Assembly: GCA_010093605.1 (NCBI GenBank)
Contig: MU004188.1
Coordinates: forward strand, 1,818,983 to 1,882,982
Length of the DNA stretch: 64,000 bases
Direction: 5' to 3'
Source: Lophium mytilinum
Taxonomy: Eukaryota; Ascomycota; Dothideomycetes; Mytilinidiales; Mytilinidiaceae
The number at the start of each line of letters is the position of its first letter. Position 1 is the first letter of the stretch. A model generated the notes under the pieces. The model was not told the DNA's origin. It searched no databases and was given only the letters and a program-made list of their open reading frames with translations. Made by a program: the position numbers and the translations under genes. This document shows positions 10,916 through 24,117 of this stretch, piece after piece.

Positions 10916-13900
10916 GGCGAACTACGGACACGGCCTGGAGAGAGCGGTGCGAGCCAGTTTCTCAATAATGCAGCAACGGAGGGTCGGCGTCAAGTCACTT
11001 GGTGGTTCCCAGAGAGTGGTTCTGGGTCCTGAAGGATGCGAAGGGTCCGGTGGGTGAGAAACGGGCGGCGGTTCGTCGTGTTAGTGAGGGGGCTGGCGTT
11101 CAGGGATGCGGAGCGAGGGCTTGGCGTGCAGAATCGTCGCGGGTTGATGCCAGGAGACTTCCAGCAGCAGCCGTGTCTTAGTGTCGGGCGCCGTCCGGGC
11201 GTTGGGGATTGATATACGTCGGGCCTGGAGGAGGTGAGGTGTGCAGCCAGCGAGAATGCAGCACGGCTGGGAATCAGGGGCCGTGTCCTATTTCAACGAC
11301 GGACGGGTGCCCTTGATCGCAGGGCAGGGCTCCACCAAAGCTACGGCACCACCCACTGACCACCACACGGCTGGGTGGCCTGGCGGGCTGGCCATTCGCC
11401 GGGCGGCGTAGTAGGCGTGGCGGACGGTGGGGGACAACTGCGCCAGATGCGTGACACCGGCAGCGGCCTGGCGCCATCTCGCGATCCAGCTCGGGACTGC
11501 CAATCGGGCCCGCGGGATGCCGTGGACGCAGGCCGGGACCGTGTTTGCGTGAGTCGAGTGCGCTGCTCGTGTGCGTGTTGCATGCGTGCGCGGCGCCGGC
11601 TGCACTTTGTTTGTGGTGGAGCAGAAGACGCCGTCGACGACTCCCGGGCGTGCCAATGTGCTGTGCCAGTGTGCCAGTGTGCCAGTATCAGGGCGGCCAA
11701 GAGCTGCGCTCGCATTGCCGCTGGCGTCCGCTCCTATCAGGCGGCCGGTGATGGGTGACATTTTGAAAGAAGAAATGTCCTTATCGCAGTGTCCCGCCCG
11801 CCAAGCCTATACTAAGCTTTCCGACCCTGGAGACCGGCCGGATTGGCTCTGAACCTTGAAGGCCTGCGCCGTTGCCGGGAGCACACGGCCGCTGTCGCCG
11901 TATTCAACGCCAGCCCGCTGCAATATGCCCAGATACCCTCGCCAGAACTGCAATCAACACTCGCCGGAGAGGCTGCTGCCTCTCTCTGGCTGCTGGCCCT
12001 TCTCTTGGCCACGGGCTATGGGCGAGTTTCGCGAGCATCTCCAGCGAATTTTGCGAAACGGCCCTTTTGTGGCTTCCTCTAAGGCCCTAGAGGCGCTCCC
12101 TACGCCCTACCTCCCACCCCACCCCCTCTACATAGCCCACCACCCCACACATCCCGCAGCGTCGAAACGAGGCTCTATTCCGGCTTGCGAACTCCAACAG
12201 TGCGCGTTTGCCATGCGCCTCACTAGCCATCTCCTGCAGTAGCGACCCCGACGGCGTGGAGAAAGGGTCCCTCTCCATGCTTCACCTGCGCGTCCATATT
12301 GCTTTTCTCCTCCAAAATGCACCCCTGCCGTTATATGTAGCAGATTCTCTCCCAGCACTCCCCCTCTGGCCTCAAGTCCTCCTCATTCCCTTTCTCCTCC
12401 ACCATTTGTCGCAACTTCGCGCTCCGTCTTCTGGGGTAAGCGATGCGGTGCAGCGATAAGAAAACACCGCTGCTTCATTGGTGTCTGGAAACGAGAAGGC
12501 GGCGCAGGCAGACTCACACCACGCACCGGACTTCGTGACCGGGCCCCGACGATCTCGAGACTCTGGGGTACGGCAGCCAGCCCTCTCCGTCTCGTGTCAC
12601 TGCGTCTGTTCCCGTACGCGATCGAATAAAAAGCCAAGCTTCTTACCTAGAGGTCAGCAATCCATCTACCCCCCCGCAGGCCTGCCTCAGAAGCAGCCAA
12701 TTTCCGAGTGCCTCAAAGTTGGCAACCTTCTTGTCGCCGCGCCCCTCTCATGTCGTGCCGGACCGCCCATCACTGTCTGTGACATGCTGGAGCCGCCTCT
12801 GTAGCAGCCAGAGAGGGTGCGTACAGAACGGAAGGTCGCACAGGATGCTTGTTCGCCCAGCCAACCAGCCCACAACGTCCGGCAAAGCCGGGTAACACGC
12901 CCTTTGAGCGCGAGACTGGATGAAGTCGTAAGTGTGAGTGTGTACAGCGTTGCACTGAACCGCTGGAGAAAATCCCAGCGCCTCCACTCAAATCCCGCTG
13001 TCTACTTCCCGCCCCCAGCATCGTGTCGTTGACGCCCCCCCGCCATCTGGACCGTGACCGCGTTTCCTCTGTTTCACAGACGCGGCTCCTAGGTGCTACA
13101 GATGGTTGTCATTCGCACGTCTCCGTCCAACGTCGCTGTGCCACTGGCGCCGCGAACTTTTCCCGATTCCATCTCCTAGTATAACAGAACGAGGTTCCGT
13201 CACTCTACCCCTTGAGGCCTAGAAAGTCGAAGCTCAAGGCGGACTGATCTACACAGGCAATCTGGCGGGAGTCGCTCAAAGCAATATAAGATCCGGATTA
13301 CGGTAGGAAAGCTAGTGCGGGCTCCCCCGAAGCAGCGGTATGCAAGCTGCGCTGTCTTCACGCTGCGTTCGCCAGAAGCGGATGCAGGAACGTAGTGACC
13401 CATACACGACGGCAGAGCGTCTGATGATGCTGTCCGGAGACCTCCCAGTGTCGCGACAGGAAGCACTGCTCGCATCTGGCATCCAACGAAGCCAGCATTG
13501 CGAGTGCGTATGCGAAGATGATGATGGCCGTGAACGTTGTGATCGGTGAGGACGTGCGACATGCCAAATTTAGGTAAAGAGCCGCGTAGGCCCACATGAT
13601 CCGCATGCTACGGTGGGGCCGTCGATCGTGTCGAAGGCGGCGAGGAAGGTGCGTGGAACGAATCTTAAACCGATATTCTTCCTGTATCCTTCTGTGCTTC
13701 GAGCATTGATTTTCAGTGACTTTCATTTACTGCGAAGGCGGCGGTACGTTCACCACGACCATTGCTTCTCCCAGGCTCCCTGCGAACCTTAGACCTTCTT
13801 TTCCAGCATTTCAGTTCTTTAATCATAAAGCCCAGAGTTTCGTCAGTACTGTTGTCGTAGTAATCAGCATCTTGCTCCAACTCGTAGAGCGATGTAGTAA

Positions 13901-16114
13901 ACTGTCAACGTAGACTATGCAGGCAACTGTGCCGCCAAGGAAACATTCATTCAGTATACTGAAAATCACCCTGGCCTGACTCCGGCCCGGTCCGGAGAAA
14001 TACAGTGGTGGCGTGTCGTTGGATGTTAGAGCGTTCGGTGCTTTACGGAAGATTGGCCGTTGTTGCAACCTTCCTCATCTGTGCGGTTCGAGATAGAGCC
14101 CCTTCCGAAGACCACGGCAAGTTTCTAAACTGTTTAGAGTTCAAGACCGAAACGGAGACTTCATGCTCGGAGCTTTCGTATGCCGAAAGGTCTGTTGAGG
14201 CAGCTTGAAGGGGGCCATAGAAGTGTCTCCTGAGAGATGACTAGGCGGTAATGTGTTTCTTTCTAGTGTCTAGGAAACAGCAACCTCATGTCGCTCTTTC
14301 CGTCTTTCCTTGCGCTATCAGTCATGCTTTCCGGAGCAATTGTGATTGTGACGATATTTGGCTCGGGGGAAAGTTGCGCAAGTGTTCTGCTAACTCTCAT
14401 GCAGTCTCTCTATGACCAAGCCATTATAGTAATTTGTATAGTCTGGCTCGTCTCTGAGTAGCTAGTCAGCGTATAGTCAATATCACGCACAGCTACTCAG
14501 CAAACCGCGTTAATCGATCTGCTACTTTGAATCATGGACGACACAGCCAAAGACGCTGGGTGATTGATGGAGAGAAACCGCGAGGTCGAAGGAGCGTGTC
14601 CTGGCTTACACTTCTCTAGACGACATTCCGGTTACAGCTTACCCTGCAAGCTACACGTCTTGCAGCAAGCATTGATCAGAGACGAGCTCGAGGTTTGGGC
14701 AAGGCCGGTTTTCTCAGTGACGGAGCCGGGATCTCGTTCGTCGTTGGGGAGTCTAGCTTTTTCCGGGTCCTGTATACTTGATGAGAGAACCTAGAGCCTT
14801 CAGGTATGTGGGCTGAAAGGAGGCTAATGATAGCAGGTGCTTCAAGCCAGGGCCATGCCGATGGCCATATTCCCACTACTTACATCCACGTGCACCATTT
14901 TAGCAACATCATGGGAAATGCTTCTGGGTGTCGATATCCCTATATTGGATTCTTAACAAGTGTGAGACTGGAAATATTGTCAGTAAATTATTGTCATCCT
15001 TGTTCCCAGGACATGTAGCCCTGTGCGTCCCAAGTAGACTTGATAGTGTCGATCTTTAATTGAGTAGCGACCCCCAACAGCCTTGTGGATAGGCTCTTTC
15101 TTGACATCCCACGAGCGATAGGGCTGTCACCCGGACCAAAGACTAGCGGGGAGCGGAGCCAACATCAAACCATGAATTTTAAGAGGCGAAGATCGGGGGA
15201 TATTGATGGAGATTAAGATGGTCCAGAACATTTTTTCTCCCCGCTGAAAAGGCAGGATTGGATTGGTCGAGCGGGAAACCCCACGAGTTCTAATTTCAGC
15301 CCCACACGCAGATTCGGATTGACAGATAAACGATTCTAATGGACAAGGGGCCTGGCAGGGGAACTTTTCGTTAAATAGGTTTGACACTGGGGTCTGCAAT
15401 TCCGGACTTCTTGCGTCCGAATTTTGGGAGATAGCCGCTCTCGCCCCTATCAACAAATTCGTAAGCTACGGGCGAGTTGAGATGAGGCCGGTTTTGACGC
15501 CGACGCCGACGCTGGAGCTAGGTGCTAGTTGCATAGTATTTGGGTGGTTCTCCTCGTTTCGAGGGGATATGCATTTGCAGGTTACGCGTGGTAGACAGCT
15601 TCTTTTAGTGATAGACAGGTAGAGTGTTAATATACAGCAGTGGGCAGTCTGTGAGTTGCTGTCTTGGACTATTGAAAAGCTGCATCGGATGCTAGTCTGG
15701 ACGGAATCCTTCTAGGCACTACGCAGTAGTTCTCGTCGGCTCTCTGGCATGGTCAATATCAGTCTTGTCTAGCCGATGAACAAACATATGTGAACCAAAT
15801 GCCACTTGCAGTCTGGACACGGCGCTTTTATATGTAGAGTCAACGAAGCAAGAGAGGCCGGGGTAGGGCAGTGGGAGGCGAAACCTGGAAGCAACCTGGG
15901 AGCTCTGCGAGGCAAGGAACAGGGCACGGGTGAACACGAGAGAGTGAGGCCATCAAAACCAACCTCAGAACGCGTCTCGAAACTTCAGCGTCGCCATCGG
16001 TGAAGCTCTCGTGTTCTTTGTTCGAACGGCCTCTGATACTCCACATCGCACCGCCACACCCCGTTCTCCACTCGCGAGCCCAAGGGCAGCATTTGCCGAT
16101 CCATCCTCGTCATC
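10916..16114. other. Gene-free stretch, 5.2 kb, between two divergent genes
   Basis: Lies between the starts of the ammonium transporter (-) and the MAPKKK (+), so it contains both upstream regions. The part at 11.2-13.1 kb is notably GC-rich and C/T-skewed; 13.7-15.7 kb is more balanced. Open frames of up to about 157 codons occur, but none resembles a known protein or has supporting splice structure. Holds three perfect 8-bp tandem copies at 11663-11686 and GATA-type motifs near 11690, 11735 and 11781. A transcribed non-coding RNA cannot be excluded. Confidence 0.6.
11663..11686 (+). repeat. 8-bp tandem repeat, three perfect copies
   Basis: Unit GTGCCAGT three times, with a diverged half-copy upstream (GTGCCAAT). 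Short microsatellite; no function is apparent. Confidence 0.8.
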
Positions 16115-19100
16115 ATGAGTGATCCCTCTCGCGGCGTGCGCTTCACCACCGCCCATGCCGACACCTCCTTCGACACGCGCTTCGACACCCAAAGCCTGCC
16201 AGTGATGGAGGCCCAAGATATTGTCGCGCACGACTCCGGCTCGGGCTCGTCTGGCGACTCGGATCAGGAGGGCCCTCTCGGCCACGGCCATCGCCACGAC
16301 TCCATCGGCGACGCGGCGCCCCAGTATCAGTTTGCGCCCGCCATGTCCACCACGCCGCTCGAAGAAATCCCTCCGGTTAATGGCAATAGTGCTGGCTATG
16401 GCTGGTCAGCACCGCCCGCTCCCTTCCGCAGGGGCACGGCTACGGCGACGAATGGAGGATTTGAAAACCCTCCCCCCATCCAGACCAACGGCATGACCGC
16501 AGCCCGTACGGCGCGGCCCGGCGCCGTGAGGACGCCCTCAAATGCTTATGCGCCTGCGCGTCGGCCAGGCCAGTTCCCCGTCAACACAAATGGGGGTCGC
16601 CATAGGAACTCGTCGACGAATCGGTCCCGGCGGAATAATCCTAACGCAGAATATCGCGCGCAGGAGAAGGCATATGTGCAGCGGATACGGCAGGAAAACG
16701 AGCAAGACGAATTCTTCACGGACCTGCGGACTCCTAGCATCGGCTATAGCACAGAAGACTCGGAAACCGACGAGGAGTCTCCCTCGACGGCAGACTATAT
16801 CGAAAACGACCCCTACGACCAGGAGACCCTGCTATACTACGGCAATAATGATATGCTGCCGTCAGTGGAGGAGCTCAAAATACCAGCAAATCGCGAGAGG
16901 CTGGAGTGGCATTCGATGCTGGCCAGCGTCTTGACGGGAGACGTTGTCAAGCAGGAAAAGAAGAGGTTGATTGGAAGCACCGAGCAGCAAGGCGACAACA
17001 GCTTGAAAGCCGAAATTTGGATTGGTGTCAGGGCCAGGGTCTGCGGACGGACTTTACAAGCACAACGGCGGGTGGTCGAGGATGGGAGATCTCAAATCAA
17101 GGCCAGCATCGAAGCTATAGTATCTTTCGAGATCAAAGGCGAGGCTGAAGCCGGCCAATCAGCCACCCAGCAGGTGGAGGAAGTGGTAAAGAAGATTGAA
17201 AAGTGCGAGAACCTCTATCCGACAAGACTTGCCCTAGAAACTGCTCACCCCAGGGCAGCATCTACAGGCTACAAGGAGAGTTGTGAAGCGGTTATTGCTT
17301 GGCATAACACTACTCAGCTCATCAACACCGAGCTAGGCATATTGAGGAGCTGGGTAGGAAATGACGAGCTCGACTTCTCGAAACCTCGGAACTCCAGCAA
17401 CGATAGCCATCTGACGGACGATGCCTCCTTCATTGACAGGATTTTGAAAGAAGATGGACTTAAATCACTTCAAGGCGAAAACAACCTTCTAGTTGGATTG
17501 AACAAGGTGATCAACAAGGCAAAGGCCACGCTTATTGCGAATGCCTCTGCGTTTGCGGATCGACATCTGCCACCATACATCGAGGAGCTACTCACTCTGA
17601 TTAACTTCCCGTCTCGCCTCGTCCAGGAGATCATCAAAATGCGGCTTTCGTACGCCAAGAAGATCAAGGACCCCGCTCAACAAGGCATCATGATGGCGGA
17701 GCAGATGATTTCACAGTTCCAGATCCTTCTCACGCTTGCAACCAAGATCAAGGAAGCTTACACAATCGTTTCCCAACCCGAGCGGGGCTGGGAGCCACCG
17801 CCTTGTATCGAAGAAAATTTCGACAACGTTGTTTTAGACGCTCTGAAGTTTTACTTCAAGATGCTGAATTGGAAACTGTCCGCGAACAAAAACACTTTCA
17901 AGGAGGCCGAAATTCTTGAGCAGGAGTGGGAGTTTTCGAACAAGCTTGGAAGACGGTTAGAAGGCGGAGACGTCGAGGTTGCAGAACAGTTCAGGTGAGA
18001 TTATGAGAGTCTCATGATATTTGACAAGGCTAATGTGCAATCCAGTTCTCTTACCTCCAAATCATTGGCACGTCTGACTGGTCACTTCGAGAAAGAGCTT
18101 CAAAGGCGCCCAGAAGAGGTTGCGGGAGCTGAAATGGATAAGCGCTACAAGCAGATTCTGGATTCCGTACGAGTACGCCAAAGGAAGCTTTTCCGATTCT
18201 CGAGAATCCTCACGCAACGATTCGAAAACTGCACAGAGTATAACCTCAACATTGATCCCATGCAGCTCAATGATCTGTACGATGCTCTCGTCATGTCTGG
18301 TCATTTTCTGGTCGAAACTCATGGCGGCGATAACTTTGGACTATACATCCTGGCTTCTCCAGCTTTGGAGGGCCGACCAGCAGACATACAGTCATTGCTC
18401 ACTACTTGCTATCACGCCGAAGACAATCCGGAGGACCCTTCCAACCCTTACGTTCTCATCCTTAAACCTGAAGATCCAATGTTCTGGTCAGGACGGAACT
18501 TAGCGGCCGACATCCGCGAGCCTCACCTAGATCTCAAGACCAGCCGTCTACGACTCATTGCCGATGGCTCACAGCAACGTTTGGCAAATGCGAATGCAAC
18601 TTTCATGCAAGCGATTGGCGTGGACCTCACCAAGCTCATTGAACAGAGGGCCAACCTACCTCGAGTCAACCAAGAACTCCAAAAGATCAAGAAAACGGCG
18701 TACAAGCTGTCCAACACCATCATGGACAGTGTGGAGATTATCCGAAAGCAGACTGTGGGCTTAGAATGCCAGGAACTCATCCAGACCTGCTTCGCCTTCG
18801 CCACAGAATTTGGTCAGCGTTCGGTCTACTACATGGACCACAATCGACGGGCGCTGAATAACCTCAAGCTTACGAGACTCGCGTTGGACTGGGTGAGCTT
18901 CATTTGCGATGATTGCGTTGCATCCGATCGCAAGACGTTCCGATGGGCTGTCGTAGCCCTAGAGTTTGCAATGATGATGACTCGCGGACAAAACATACTG
19001 TCCATCAGCGAAGGAGAGTATGCGAAATTGCGAGCGAAAGTAGCCGGGTGCATGTCTTTGCTCATCTCGCATTTCGATATTATGGGAGCACGATCCACAA

Positions 19101-20342
19101 TTGCGGCACAGGCAGAGAAACAACGTATGGACGCGATGATTGGGAAGCTCAGACTTGACGTTAGCCGCTTGAAGGACGACGAAGAGTCTGTTCGCTTGGT
19201 TCAAGAGCAGTGGCTTGAGCAACTCAACGAAATCGATGAATTCAGAAAGCAAAAGGAGGCAGAGAGACAGGCACTCGGACGAGTTCTGGAAGACTCCAAC
19301 GAGGCAGACCGAGCACTAACTTATCTGTCCTCCTCTGCTACCAACGTTACGCTGCGATGGCAGCAGGGTCAATTCGTTGGCGGAGGTACCTTCGGCTCCG
19401 TCTATGCTGCGATGAACCTGGACTCCGGCCATTTGATGGCTGTCAAAGAAATCCGTCTACAAGACCCGCAACTCATCCCTACTATTGTAGCCCAAATCCG
19501 AGATGAGATGGGTGTACTACAAGTTCTGGACCACCCCAACATCGTATCGTACTACGGTATCGAGCCTCACAGAGACAAGGTTTACATATTCATGGAGTAC
19601 TGCTCAGGTGGTTCTCTCGCCGGACTATTGGAACATGGGAGAATTGAGGATGAAACTGTCATTATGGTCTACGCTCTGCAGATGTTGGAGGGTCTCGCGT
19701 ATCTTCACGAGAGTGGTGTCGTCCATCGCGACATCAAACCTGAGAGTAAGTTTCATGACAATCGATACTCGTTGCTTTACTAACTTCAAGGCAGACATTC
19801 TCCTAGATCACAACGGAGTAATCAAATTCGTGGATTTTGGAGCAGCTAAGGTGATTGCTAGACAAGGCAAGACCCTTGCAGCTGAGCACGCCAACACGCG
19901 CCAAGGGCGGCAGAAGTCCATGACCGGCACTCCAATGTACATGTCCCCGGAGGTCATTCGCGGACAGAACCTCGGCCGTCATGGTGCAGTCGACATCTGG
20001 TCCCTAGGATGCGTCATCCTCGAAATGGCCACCGGTCGACGCCCCTGGGCCAGCCTAGACAACGAGTGGGCCATCATGTACAACATCGCCCAAGGAAATC
20101 CTCCACAGCTCCCAACCAAGGAGCAGTTGAGCGAGCAGGGTATCGATTTCTTGAACCGATCCTTCGAGCGCGATCCCTCGACCCGGGCATCGGCGGTCGA
20201 GTTGCTCCAACACGACTGGATCATGTCTCTGCGTGCGCAGCTCTCCCTAGAGCCTCAGACGCCGCAGACACCCAGCGACACGTCGAGCAACGCAGGTAGT
20301 TTCCATACCTCACGACAAAACTCGGAAATCTACAGCGCATAA
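16115..20342 (+). CDS. sskB: MAP kinase kinase kinase of the HOG/stress pathway (Ssk2/SskB/Wis4 type)
   Basis: Phosphorylates the Pbs2-type MAPKK that activates the Hog1/SakA MAPK. Exons 16115-17994, 18046-19745 and 19795-20342 give 1375 aa, usual for the family. A long regulatory N-terminus has low-complexity residues 1-220 and then the conserved helical region typical of Ssk2 proteins. The C-terminal kinase domain, about 1062-1340, shows GGGTFGSV, AVKEI, HRDIKPEN (rebuilt across intron 2 near residue 1186), VDFGAA, GTPMYMSPEVI and DIWSLGCVILEMATGRRPW. All catalytic residues are present. A short Ser/Thr/Pro tail follows. Confidence 0.93.
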
Positions 20343-21920
20343 TTTCCTTTTTTGTTTCCCTCCTAGCTGACCGCTTCTCTTGCCTTACAGCTTCTCCTTC
20401 GCTTTGTCGGCCTCGGCCTCAGAGCCCGCAGTTCTTGTAGGTTGCAAGGCGAGATGGAGTGGTTGGCTGTGTACATCCAAGCTGTATACTGCGTGGCATT
20501 AAAATTGGGTTCCGCATGATTGACTGAGCATGGTGTTGTGCTTGCATTAGCGATGGCGTTCGTTTGGGGTTCTCTGTCTTCCTGGGACTTTTGTCTAGGT
20601 AGCGGCCGTCGATGTTCGACGGTAGCATTCGTTACAGCACACGTATCAAGTAGTCTATTTTTTGGTTCACGTACAAAGCAACGATTGTCCTTGGGTGACG
20701 TGGGCTTGTTCAGAGGGGAGGATACATCGAGTCACATAATCGACTACTTAATTCAATTGTAATTTACGAGAAGTGTGTGTGTATGAGTGACGATTAGGGC
20801 CGAATAGAGAATACGAGAAATAGCGAGGGTCTAAGTAGTTAGGTGATGACATCTGGATAGCGGATTCCTTAGGAGGTCGTCGTCCGTCATCGGATGAAAT
20901 ATGTTCCAGAAGGAACCGAACCGGACCACTACGCACGTAAATTTGGAAACCTTAAAGACTCCACCACCGGGTCGGGATCTTGGTAGAAACACGAACCCCG
21001 TTTGTCACAAGGCACATCCCATGACGAAGATCTACCCGACCGAGTCTACGGGTCGAAAGCCATAAACAAGGACTACCTCGAATCTACTCAAATCAATCTC
21101 CCTGCAAGCTTACAACACCACGCCTTCCACACTTGCCGGATCCTCGAGTGCGCCCTTTCGTGTCCGCGTGTGCAGGTCTCGGCAAGTGCTCCGGTCAGAC
21201 AAACTCTCTCGGGGGGCCAGGTGATGAGCCCATCCCATCCCATCTCCACCAACAGCGGCACCACGGCAGTTCTCTGGGCGGACAGTCGGAGCAACACCGC
21301 TCAGCGTGCGAAGCTTGCTCGATGGCCCACCCAGCACCCTCGCCTCAGACGTGGCCCTGGTAAATTGCATCCTGAGCCTCGGTCAAACGCCAGCGGAGCT
21401 TGCCCACACGCAGCCTAAACACTACCGCATCGGCCTGGCGCCGGCGACGGGTATCGGCTCTGCGTGTTGTGGCGGCAGGGAAGCCTGCGCCGGTACCGTT
21501 CAAGCGGGAGATCCATGCGGCCAACTGCCCAAAACGATGATGTAAGTGGGTAGCAACCCTTGAGCAGGTGCGGCTTCGCCGGGCCGGGCCCAGTTATTGT
21601 CGCCCAATCGTCGCTGTTGCGCGTGCTGAGAGTGGGGCCTGGCATGATGCCTTTATCGCGGATTCGCGAAAACTGATGCTCGGCCGAGTCGAGAAGAGTG
21701 GGTTTGTTTTGGGCTGCAGCAGGGCTGGAAGTTGGAGGGGGGTGTGCCCTGATTGATCTTTTGCTAGTGAATTGTTTATTAATGGACTGAGAGCCTGCAA
21801 CATTTATTCCCGGTCTTTCGCCCTCTATTCTGTTGCTTGCTCCTTGTGGGCTTCGCTTTCTTCTCCTCTCTCACACTTTTTTTTCGTTTCTTCTTCACTC
21901 GGTGAGGTTCTGCTAGTAGA
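20343..21920. other. Intergenic, no gene seen
   Basis: 1.6 kb holding the 3' end of the MAPKKK transcript and the promoter of the MFS gene. A pyrimidine-rich stretch (21820-21900) sits just before the MFS start, common in fungal promoters. No convincing ORF or RNA. Confidence 0.6.
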
Positions 21921-24117
21921 ATGGAGAAATCAGGCGCCGATGTCGAGTCAGGCCAGCCTGGCCAGGGGCCTAATACCATCTCGCACTGGAAGATGTTGCT
22001 CGACCAGGGTGTTGTGACACCGCAGATGCTAAACTACGACTGGGAGGGTAGTGGCACAGAAGAGGATCCATTTGTGGTTGTCTGGATGGAGGACGACCCA
22101 AGGAACCCCATGAGGTGGCAACCTATGAAGAAGTGGATAAGTTGTCTGGTTATGGCATTTGCGACACTTGCTGTATCTTTCTGTTCTTCTGCGTTTTCTG
22201 GAGGTACGCATGTTTCTACTGGTAAACCAGACAAGCACTTGAGACTGACTACTCTCCAGGTATCAGACAGCTCATAGTAGAATTCAACTCCAGCCAAGAA
22301 GTAATCACCCTCGGTCTCTCATTCTTCGTTCTCGGATTCGCCCTCGGCCCCCTCCTCTGGGCTCCTCTCAGCGAGCTATACGGGCGCCAAACCACCTTCT
22401 TCGTCACTTTTATGGCCTTCGCTGCCTTCAACGCCGGATGTGCTGGAGCACAAAACACATGGACGATCCTGATTCTTAGGTTCTTCGGAGGCTCCTTCGG
22501 GAGCAGCCCCCTCACAAACGCGGGCGGAGTCGTGGCGGATTTGTTCAATGCAAAGGATCGGGGGCTCGCCATGAGCTTGTTCAGTCTTGCGCCATTCATG
22601 GGACCTGTATTAGGGCCACTTGTTGGTGGATTCTTGGGCATGACGGAGGGCTGGAGGTGGGTCGAAGGTCTCATGGCAATCTTCTCCGGAATCATCTGGA
22701 TCGGAGGGATTATGCTTGTACCTGAGACTTACCCTCCGGTGTTGTTGAGAAAGCGGGCACAAAAGCTTTCGAAAATCACCGGCAAGGTGTACAGATCGAG
22801 GTATGTTTCCCCTTTTTCGTTTGCAGTATTAGGCATTGAGCCTGCGTACTCGGTTACCACTGTTTGAGTGTCACTTTTGGGAGCCAGACATCACTGTAAA
22901 TCCTATGGGGACACCTCTGGCAGTGACAAATCAGTGTGCATAGACTCATGGCCCGTCACTGTATATTACACAGCTCTAACTTCAATCAGGGGTGATATTG
23001 ATCAAGGCACAATCACAGCCTCCGAGGCATTCTCCACCGGTTTGAAACGACCTTGGATCCTTTTGTTCCGCGAGCCGATTGTCCTTCTCCTCTCCGTTTA
23101 CATGGCTATCATTTACGGCACACTCTATATGCTCTTTGGCGCCTATCCAATCGTTTATCAGCAGGATCGAGGCTGGAGCGAAGGTATTGGCGGTCTGCCG
23201 TTCGTTGGCGTTGCAGTCGGTAAGTTACCCTTCTCAACTGCAGTCGCAAATACTCATCGCATATAGGCATGATCCTCGCACTAGTGTACTCGATCTTCTA
23301 CGACGACCGCCGCTACCAAAAGGCCGTAGTCAAAGGCGGCGGCTTCGCAACCCCAGAGGACCGTCTACCACCCGTCATGGTAGCTGGGTGCGTCCTACCC
23401 ATCGGGCTCTTCTGGTTCGCCTGGACGAACTACCCATCTTTCCCCTGGGCCGCCAGCGTATGCGCAGGTATTCCCTTCGGATTCGGCATGGTCTTAGTTT
23501 TCCTCGGCGTCATGAACTATCTCATCGACGCTTACACGATCTTCGCAGCCTCCGTGCTAGCCGCAAACTCAGTCCTGCGGTCGCTTTTCGGTGCGGCCTT
23601 TCCGCTGTTTACTACCCAGATGTACCGCAACCTAGGCATCCACTGGGCCTCTTCCATCCCTGCGTTCTTGGCACTCATGTGCCTCCCCTTCCCCTTCCTG
23701 TTCTATAAATACGGCGGCCCCATCAGGTTACGCTGCAAGTATGCCGCGCAGGCCGACGCCTTCATGAAGAAGATGCGCGGCCAAGTCCCTGCTTCGAACG
23801 AGACCTCCGACCGCGAAGACGAAGAAGACCGCGAGAAAGACGCCGAGAAGGACATCGAGAAGGAGGAAGACGCCGAGCAGCAGGCGGTAGACTACTCGTG
23901 GGAAGAGGAGGCGGAGCCACACTTCGAGAGGATCAAGACGGCGCATTCCGCGCGGAGTCATAGACCGGAGGAGATCAATGATAATCCCTACGCGATCGAT
24001 CGCGTGAATACGAGGGAGAGCTTCAGGAGTGGGCACTCGAAGCCGGAAGGGTCGAGGGCGAGGTCGAGGTCGTTTACGAGGGTGCATAGTAAGACGAGGC
24101 CGGTGAGCAGGAAGTAG
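21921..24117 (+). CDS. MFS transporter, DHA1-type drug:H+ antiporter
   Basis: Exons 21921-22203, 22260-22800, 22990-23219 and 23267-24117 give 634 aa. Before the first membrane helix lies the DHA1-type DPRNPMRWQPMKKW. The family block LGPLLWAPLSELYGRQ follows helix 2, and PVLGPLVGGFLG matches motif C of 12-TM antiporters. About twelve hydrophobic segments are visible, ending near residue 520. The C-terminal roughly 110 residues are a charged, Glu/Asp/Lys/Arg-rich cytosolic tail that is longer than usual. Intron 2 is 189 bp, against about 50 bp for the others, because it carries a small repeat. Substrate cannot be told; multidrug or polyamine export are the family options. Confidence 0.9.
22921..22961 (+). 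repeat. Small dispersed repeat, copy B, inside an intron
   Basis: 41 bp from CAGTGACAAATCAGTGTGCA to GTCACTG, with a GGGGACACCTCTGG flank like copy A (GGGGCACTCCTGG). Lies wholly inside intron 2 of the MFS gene. Related ACCACTGTTTGAG sequence begins near 22857, so the inserted piece may be about 105-120 bp. Confidence 0.65.

Noticed and set aside
13200-13595. 131-codon minus-strand frame in the MAPKKK upstream region
   Set aside because: Arg/Ser-rich, matches no family, and overlaps other random frames in a GC-rich tract.
14288-14461. 57-aa hydrophobic ORF (MSLFPSFLALSVMLSGAIVI...) in the 5.2-kb gene-free region
   Set aside because: Two membrane-like segments are visible, but there is no family resemblance, splice or promoter support; it is within chance expectation for this length.
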